Shown here one piece after another: positions 55,746 through 60,866 of a stretch of 60,866 bases of DNA. Positions within the stretch are counted from its first letter, which is position 1. Each line of letters opens with the position of its first letter. Origin of the DNA: an uncultured Alphaproteobacteria bacterium (GTDB lineage: Bacteria > Pseudomonadota > Alphaproteobacteria > Rhodobacterales > Rhodobacteraceae); the NCBI GenBank assembly GCA_902586855.1, contig CACIIZ010000003.1, positions 1 to 60,866 on the forward strand, read 5' to 3'. A model generated the notes under the pieces. It saw only the letters and a program-made list of their open reading frames with translations. It was not told the origin of the DNA and ran no database searches. The position numbers and the translations under genes were made by a program.

Positions 55746-56939
55746 CTAATCCACCAAACTCCCAACTAGTGCTTTAACTGAGGTGAACATAGGAGAATGG
55801 CTAAAAGATGAGTTTATTAATTTAAAATTTGGAAATACTTTTGTCATATACTTAATGACCTCCTCAATTTCAATTGTGACTGCAAATCTTCCTATACAAG
55901 AAAAAATACCACCCCCAAAATTCAAATGAACTGGCTTTTCTGGACGATTAATATCAAAAATTTCCGGATTAGGAAAATAATTTGGATTCCAATGAGCTGC
56001 TCCAATATTTGGGAAAACTGCCTCACCTTTTGGAATAAAGAAATCTGCAAGTTCAACGTTTTCTAAAGTTTCTCTTGAGGTTGATAGAGACCTCGGGTGA
56101 TACCTCATCACCTCTCTCAAAGCCTGTGGAACTAAATCATGATTTTCACCCAGTAATTTCCAAATCTCCGGTCTTGAAGCTAATTCAATAATTGCAATTG
56201 CAATCTGATGGGACGAATTATCCGTATTCGCTTCAGCCAGCTTCACGACCCAGTTACGTAGTTCATCATCGGTCAGATCCCCGTTATCTGTAACCCTAAT
56301 AAGATCAGACAACAGGTCATCACCCAAAGCTTTTCGACTAATTTTTATGCGTTCATCAATATACTTTAATAAATTCTCAAATCCTATTGATACCTCTTTC
56401 GCCGTTTTTGGATCTCTTGTATGAACCTGTTGAACAATATGAGATGTTTGTGATACAAAATCTGCATCCTCTTGAGGAGCATTAATCCAATAACAATAAA
56501 CTCGCGAAGGTATCTTATCACAAAGAAACTTTATTAGATCAACTTCTCTGTTCTTTGGAATTTCCTGGAAAGTATTTTTAACGACACGTTTTATATCATC
56601 CCTAAATCGCTCGGAACCTTTGGGATCCATTAATTTTGTTATCGGCATACGCAGTCTTCGTCGCGTCTCACCTCGGTCGTGAAAAGAGATAGAATTCCTT
56701 TTATAGTTTAAAGCAGGCCCATCTTTGAGGCCTAAAACTTTCATCAATTTTGGATGACCTGTTCCAAATCTACGATCCAAAATTGAATCGCGACAGAGAT
56801 TATAGTCAAGGATTTCCACACCCCTCTCGCTCTTACCAACCTTTATTTTTTTAGATAAGTTTGCGAGCGTCTCTAGTGGCCTCATTAAGTATTCATTTGA
56901 GTGAAAATCAATTCTTGGTAAGTCAGACATACTCAGCAT
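55746..56939 (-). CDS. Cytochrome P450
   Basis: A soluble 397-residue P450 monooxygenase. Heme-ligand Cys348 lies in FGGGIFSCIG, the ExxR pair is Glu276 and Arg279 in REVMRYHP, and the ERR triad Arg (PRSLSTSRET) follows. In the I-helix the usual A-G-x-D/E-T-T reads A-N-T-D-N-S (residues 237-242): the conserved Thr is replaced by Asn241. A similar Asn occurs in P450cin. An ideal AGGAGG lies 6 nt before the ATG. No ferredoxin or ferredoxin reductase gene is directly adjacent; a Rieske ferredoxin gene lies about 1.4 kb away. The substrate is unknown. Confidence 0.93.
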   Translation of the reverse strand: MLSMSDLPRIDFHSNEYLMRPLETLANLSKKIKVGKSERGVEILDYNLCRDSILDRRFGTGHPKLMKVLGLKDGPALNYKRNSISFHDRGETRRRLRMPITKLMDPKGSERFRDDIKRVVKNTFQEIPKNREVDLIKFLCDKIPSRVYCYWINAPQEDADFVSQTSHIVQQVHTRDPKTAKEVSIGFENLLKYIDERIKISRKALGDDLLSDLIRVTDNGDLTDDELRNWVVKLAEANTDNSSHQIAIAIIELASRPEIWKLLGENHDLVPQALREVMRYHPRSLSTSRETLENVELADFFIPKGEAVFPNIGAAHWNPNYFPNPEIFDINRPEKPVHLNFGGGIFSCIGRFAVTIEIEEVIKYMTKVFPNFKLINSSFSHSPMFTSVKALVGSLVD

Positions 56940-56956
56940 GTAAAACCTCCTATAAA

Positions 56957-57038
56957 ATCGTTAAGCGTCGCGTTAGAAATTTAAATGTCCGCAATGCAAT
57001 GGATATGTCAACAAATAAATTTCAATACATCGTTAAAC
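56957..57038. promoter_or_regulatory. Divergent control region with direct ATCGTTAA repeats
   Basis: The 211-bp gap between the P450 and AraC genes contains ATCGTTAAGC (56957-56966) and ATCGTTAAAC (57029-57038), which match at 9 of 10 bases, with starts 72 bp apart (about seven helical turns). Between them on the minus strand is TTGACA (57006-57011), a perfect -35 box for the P450, but no convincing -10 follows at the usual distance. The repeats are candidate sites for the adjacent AraC-type regulator. Confidence 0.35.
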
Positions 57039-57150
57039 ATTTATTCTAATATGAATTACACTTTTTAACACTAGAAATGGGGATAAATTTCATCATCATG
57101 TTAGAGAAAGGCACCACAAAAAAAATTTCCTTCAATGATAAAGTACAAAC

Positions 57151-58146
57151 ATGCGACGGAATATAAAAATCATATTGGTGCCAGGGTTCTCATATTTATC
57201 ATTGGGAGCGATACTAGAGCCAATACATACACTGAACAAATTGTATCCTCACCTGATGATTGCCTACAAGTTAATCTCTATCTCAGACAAAAAAGTCTTT
57301 TCGGAATCAGGAGTTAGCATAAACTGTCACAACTCACTGCAAGAAACCCTTAAAGAGATAAAAAGGACGGCTAGCGATTCTGTGCTATTTTTGTGTTGTG
57401 GTCTAAAAACACCTTTTGGCGTACAAAATTTATTAAAAAGAATTTTACGCATATGTAGTCAATTCAAAATTCCCACATTCGGCGTTGGGGCGGCAGGTTG
57501 GAAGATGGCAGGTTCAGGTATACTTTCTAAAGGTGAAGGGACTGTCCACTGGACAACCTTAGCAGCTTTCAGAGAAATGAACCTGGACGTAGTGGGAAAA
57601 GATGCATTATTTGTATCATCTAAACATCTGACAAGTAGTCCTGGCGAAGCTGCAGCATTGGATATGACCATAAACTTCATAAGCAAAGAATACTCCAAAG
57701 AGCATGCGGATCAAGTTTGTGATCATCTGATGATAACCTTTACGAGAAGTGGCGATCTAGAACAGCCAAAAAGCAATGCTCAAAGGTTGCGAGATGTTCC
57801 CAGAAGCCTACAAAAAGTAATCTTTCTTATGGAAGAACACTTAGAAAACCCTCTGACACTAAATTCGATTTCGACGACTGCGGGTTTATCTTTGCGTCAA
57901 ATAGAAAGACTATTTGCCCGACATTTTAGTAAATCTCCAAAGAAATATTACATATCGAGGAGATTACTGCATGCAAGACAATTAATTGAGCATACTCCCC
58001 TTTCAATTTTTGAGGTATCGATTGTAAGTGGTTTTGCGAGTCGACAAATTTTTTCAAAATATTATAAGCAGGAATTCGGCCTTACACCCTCAGAAACAAG
58101 ACAAACACCGTTTAAAAACTCTGATAAAATCAGTTTCAAAGCCTAG
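57151..58146 (+). CDS. GATase1-AraC transcriptional regulator
   Basis: A 331-residue regulator. Residues about 5-190 form a DJ-1/PfpI-like glutamine-amidotransferase domain and about 215-315 an AraC-type helix-turn-helix pair (TLNSISTTAGLSLRQIERLF, then FSKYYKQEFGLTPSETR). Such GATase1-AraC proteins (GbdR, CdhR, ArgR types) sense choline, carnitine, arginine and related compounds. The usual Cys of the nucleophile elbow is missing here (FGVGAAGWKMAGSG), so this is a sensory domain without enzymatic activity. Divergent from the P450 gene, it probably controls the P450-GST unit. Confidence 0.88.
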   Translation: MRRNIKIILVPGFSYLSLGAILEPIHTLNKLYPHLMIAYKLISISDKKVFSESGVSINCHNSLQETLKEIKRTASDSVLFLCCGLKTPFGVQNLLKRILRICSQFKIPTFGVGAAGWKMAGSGILSKGEGTVHWTTLAAFREMNLDVVGKDALFVSSKHLTSSPGEAAALDMTINFISKEYSKEHADQVCDHLMITFTRSGDLEQPKSNAQRLRDVPRSLQKVIFLMEEHLENPLTLNSISTTAGLSLRQIERLFARHFSKSPKKYYISRRLLHARQLIEHTPLSIFEVSIVSGFASRQIFSKYYKQEFGLTPSETRQTPFKNSDKISFKA

Positions 58147-58302
58147 TAAAATTTGATAAAAATATGAGCACTTTGTTCATAACCTCTATGAAGTTAACAG
58201 CTTAACTTATAAGATGATTGAGTATTATGTGTTTATTGAAAATTTTAGGATGCAAAATGACCCACTATATAAAGCGCCTAATGGAGAAGATTTAAAGAAT
58301 TA

Positions 58303-58617
58303 ATGAAACTTCGCAAATGGCAGGATATCATTTCACTGGATAAATTAGAAAAAGGTGATGTAACTAACGTTAAGTTTGGAGCAAAGGATTTGGCAGTATA
58401 CGATGCAAAAGATGGAGTTTTTGTTAGCCATTCGCGTTGCACCCATGGAGCCGCAAACCTATGTGATGGTTATTTTGACGGTACTTATATCGAGTGCCCA
58501 CTTCATCAGGGTTTATTTGACGTAAGAACAGGAGAAGCAAAAGCTGCCCCTGCACGAGTACAACTAAAGATGATAGCCTCTAGAGTTAGAAATGGCGTAG
58601 TTCAAATTTATATTTGA
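58303..58617 (+). CDS. Rieske [2Fe-2S] ferredoxin
   Basis: A 104-residue soluble Rieske ferredoxin of the type that feeds electrons to ring-hydroxylating oxygenases. The cluster ligands are Cys46 and His48 in CTHGAANLC, and Cys65 and His68 in ECPLHQGLFD. It is downstream of the AraC gene on the same strand. Its last 10 bp overlap the convergent MATE gene. The Rieske oxygenase at the window end is a candidate partner. Confidence 0.9.
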   Translation: MKLRKWQDIISLDKLEKGDVTNVKFGAKDLAVYDAKDGVFVSHSRCTHGAANLCDGYFDGTYIECPLHQGLFDVRTGEAKAAPARVQLKMIASRVRNGVVQIYI

Positions 58618-59984
58618 TGTTCAGTTTTAAGTTTAATACCATTAATCTCAGATTTTGATACCTTGTATGCCACTGCAGAAGAAAGAAAAGATCCTAAGAT
58701 GACACTTGCTGCTGCACCATACCAAACCCCCCAGTAGTCAAAGCCCAAAATGGATATGAAAATCCATATGAAGAATGCGCATCCAACACCCTGCCTTAGG
58801 AATCCAATCCAAAATATTCCAAGGGGACGCTTCAATCCTTGTAATAAAGAATTGACAGAAAATAAAAATGCATAAATAGGTAAGACCAACCCATCTATCA
58901 CTAAATAACTTACTCCAACCTCAACAACCGCCTGGCTACTTGTAAACAGCATCATTACATATGAACTAAGAAACCAAATTACTGGATAAGCTGCCATCAT
59001 TGAAATCATTCCAATCTTAATGCACAAAAATAGAGATTTCCTTACTCGATCATACTTTCCAGCCCCAAAATTTTGTGCAACCAGGGGAATGAGGGCGTGA
59101 GTGAGACCAAGGATTGGTAAAAGCACTAGCTGCTCAATTCTGAGAGCAATACTGTAACCAGCAATTGCTTCTGGTCCAAAGTCCTTCAAGGCAAACTGCA
59201 TAATAAGAACTCCGACAATTATCATTTGAAAAGACATTGTGGGTGGAAGCATTTGCTTAGTTATTGCTATGAAGTAATTTGACCGAATAATCCAGTACTT
59301 AAATGATGGGAATACTGCACTTCTAATAACATTAAAAAGCATAAATACCATTACTGCAAAGTTACTTATGACCGTTGATACAGCTATTCCATCGAATCCG
59401 ATACCAGTCCAGAAATCTGAAATGCCAAATATGAGTAGAGGATTTAAAAATAGATTTAGGAAAAATGCAAAAACCAATGCTCTCTGCATCGCAATAGTAT
59501 TACCCTGGGCCTGCAAGATCCCATTACAAGTATACGATACTAAAAAAGCTGGTAATGATATCAATAGCCAAAAATAATATTGTAAAGCTAAATCTCTATA
59601 TACCCCTGGTTCCGACACTAATTCCAATATATGAAATCCAAAGAACCAACCAAATAGCATCAGAAAAATAGACAAAAATATTGAGAAAATAATCCCACTG
59701 AAAGCCAAAGATGACCTATTTTCGTCATTTTTCCCAATTGCATTCCCCATGAGACCAGCCATTGCAGCGGTTAAACCAAAACCAAAAGCGGCTATAAAAA
59801 AATAGGCGAGATAACCGAGCGACAATCCAGCCTGCGAATTAGTAGATAGCATGCTAGCGAAATAGACATCTGTTATGTTATATAAGGTGTGAAAAAGCAT
59901 ACCTAATGCTGCAGGTATAGCTAAGACACTTAAGTGATTTAAAATCGGACCTGAGGTTAAATCCCTGACATGTCCTTTCCTCAT
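58608..59984 (-). CDS. MATE family efflux transporter
   Basis: A 458-residue multidrug and toxic compound extrusion transporter with 12 predicted membrane helices. The N-terminal LSVLAIPAALGMLFHTLYNI is followed by ITDVYFAS, and the second half opens at about residue 230; LQAQGNTIAMQRALVFAFFL is a characteristic loop and helix region. It exports drugs or metabolites by sodium or proton antiport. The start lies 9 bp after the stop of the Rieske oxygenase gene on the same strand, so the two are probably co-transcribed. Confidence 0.88.
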   Translation of the reverse strand: MRKGHVRDLTSGPILNHLSVLAIPAALGMLFHTLYNITDVYFASMLSTNSQAGLSLGYLAYFFIAAFGFGLTAAMAGLMGNAIGKNDENRSSLAFSGIIFSIFLSIFLMLFGWFFGFHILELVSEPGVYRDLALQYYFWLLISLPAFLVSYTCNGILQAQGNTIAMQRALVFAFFLNLFLNPLLIFGISDFWTGIGFDGIAVSTVISNFAVMVFMLFNVIRSAVFPSFKYWIIRSNYFIAITKQMLPPTMSFQMIIVGVLIMQFALKDFGPEAIAGYSIALRIEQLVLLPILGLTHALIPLVAQNFGAGKYDRVRKSLFLCIKIGMISMMAAYPVIWFLSSYVMMLFTSSQAVVEVGVSYLVIDGLVLPIYAFLFSVNSLLQGLKRPLGIFWIGFLRQGVGCAFFIWIFISILGFDYWGVWYGAAASVILGSFLSSAVAYKVSKSEINGIKLKTEHQI

Positions 59985-59993
59985 CCCGATTTC

Positions 59994-60866
59994 TCAAGCA
60001 CTATCATGCTCTTTTTCGATCTTACGCCTTAGCAACATTCTGAATTGCTTGGCACCAGAATCTAGACCCAAATCTATGTTTGGTGTAGCAGGATTTTTCA
60101 TTCCAAGATGGACATCTTCCAAAATTTCTTTGTCCTCTAGAAAGGCCATTAAAGCTCCATCATTCATTTTTTCTGATATATCCTTATCATTCGGATCAGT
60201 ATTACGATGTTGAAACCAAAAATATCGCGTATTATCTTCGTCCAGTGGAGTCATAAAGTTATATGAGATATTTATATATGTTTTGTCAGTATGAGCTTTG
60301 CCCCGTCCTCCGGTACCCTCTGGCGTGTATATAGACTTATTGAGGGCTATAGCTGGCATACACATTTCATAATGCTGTAAACGATCACAATTACCATTAA
60401 ATTTGACTAAATCTGCATAGTATGGAGACGGTGGGTTTCCTTTTAGCCAACGAGAAACTATTACACCTCGATCCGTCTTTTCTATTTCTAAAGGTTCATC
60501 ATCAGTTCCGGCACCTGCAAACGAAGTTACGTGAACCCAGGCAACATGACTTGGATCTAACAAATTGTCACAAACCCAGAGGTAATTACATTTAATATCC
60601 ATAACTCCACCATCCGTATATCCCCATGTTGGACTTTCATAATTCTCAATGGGAAATATTGCATCTGGATCAGCGAGGTCAGGATTTCCCATCCATATCC
60701 AAAGTAATCTGTATTTATCAACGATAGGATAAGATTTGACGACTGCGCGCCTTGGAGCCATTCCTCTCTGCGTTGGCGAGTCAGTACACTGTCCCTTGTC
60801 ATTAAAAGTCAAACCGTGATAACCACAAATAATATTGTCATCGCTCAAATTTCCTTTTGAAAGCGG
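59994..60866 (-). CDS. Rieske non-heme iron oxygenase alpha subunit, 5' part missing
   Basis: A ring-hydroxylating or O-demethylating oxygenase (vanillate O-demethylase / VanA-type) whose N-terminus is cut by the window edge. The frame is open upstream of the first possible start (PLSKGNLSDDNIICGYHGL), and the CGYHG half of the Rieske site is visible; the first Cys/His pair is outside. The mononuclear iron motif is WVCDNLLDPSHVAWVH, with the third ligand Asp in LEDVHLGMKN. The enzyme probably takes electrons from a ferredoxin and hydroxylates or demethylates a small aromatic or cyclic substrate. It sits upstream of the MATE gene. Confidence 0.9.
   Translation of the reverse strand, partial: PLSKGNLSDDNIICGYHGLTFNDKGQCTDSPTQRGMAPRRAVVKSYPIVDKYRLLWIWMGNPDLADPDAIFPIENYESPTWGYTDGGVMDIKCNYLWVCDNLLDPSHVAWVHVTSFAGAGTDDEPLEIEKTDRGVIVSRWLKGNPPSPYYADLVKFNGNCDRLQHYEMCMPAIALNKSIYTPEGTGGRGKAHTDKTYINISYNFMTPLDEDNTRYFWFQHRNTDPNDKDISEKMNDGALMAFLEDKEILEDVHLGMKNPATPNIDLGLDSGAKQFRMLLRRKIEKEHDSA

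Overview
The window reads as chromosomal DNA of an AT-rich (about 38% GC by eye), probably marine, alphaproteobacterium. The evidence is a set of gene groupings and fusions common in that class: an E1-beta subunit with its own lipoyl domain (pdhB) next to ftsB, a fabD-fabG-acpP-fabF-mltG block, rpsF-rpsR-rplI-dnaB-alr, a TPR protein-bamB-der operon, and yajC-secD-secF followed by an Mth938-like gene. No rRNA, tRNA, CRISPR array, insertion sequence or phage integrase was recognised. Order or genus cannot be fixed from the sequence alone.

Layout. Positions 1-4967 (+) hold central carbon metabolism: the 3' part of pgk, ftsB and pdhABC. Positions 5026-9461 (-) hold fatty-acid synthesis (fabD, fabG, acpP, fabF) and the lytic transglycosylase mltG, whose first codons are in another frame separated by a T9 run. 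Positions 9764-16658 (+) hold ribosomal proteins, dnaB, alr, an Mla-type lipid ABC pair, cvpA and a short-chain dehydrogenase; radA and purF, expected near here in many relatives, are absent. Positions 16663-20070 (-) are the der-bamB-TPR outer-membrane assembly and ribosome-biogenesis operon. Positions 20330-24810 (+) are an RND efflux pair whose permease carries two extra predicted membrane helices. Positions 24834-35150 hold an Atm1-like ABC exporter, a LysM envelope protein, a LOG-family hydrolase, a RarD-like transporter, iron superoxide dismutase, the secDF-yajC export module and three small unrecognised proteins.

From about 35 kb the content becomes accessory. An oxalyl-CoA-synthetase-like ligase is translationally coupled to a ketopantoate-reductase-family protein. 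These are followed by the most striking gene of the window, a 1,805-residue protein (37868-43285) with a flagellin-like N-terminal region, a jelly-roll-like insert, six divergent beta repeats like those of phage fibres, and a helical C-terminus. After it come a proline-racemase-family hydroxyproline dehydratase candidate, a secreted CIA30 protein, a TPR-methyltransferase fusion, two coupled hotdog thioesterases, uracil-DNA glycosylase and an amino-acid-oxidase-like flavoprotein.

The last 10 kb (50.9-60.9 kb) is rich in oxygen-dependent enzymes: a membrane desaturase or hydroxylase, a phytanoyl-CoA-type dioxygenase, a cytochrome P450, a GST, a Rieske ferredoxin and a Rieske oxygenase cut by the window end. 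A GATase1-AraC regulator is divergent from the P450. The layout suggests an inducible oxidative pathway for a small organic substrate, but the substrate is not evident.
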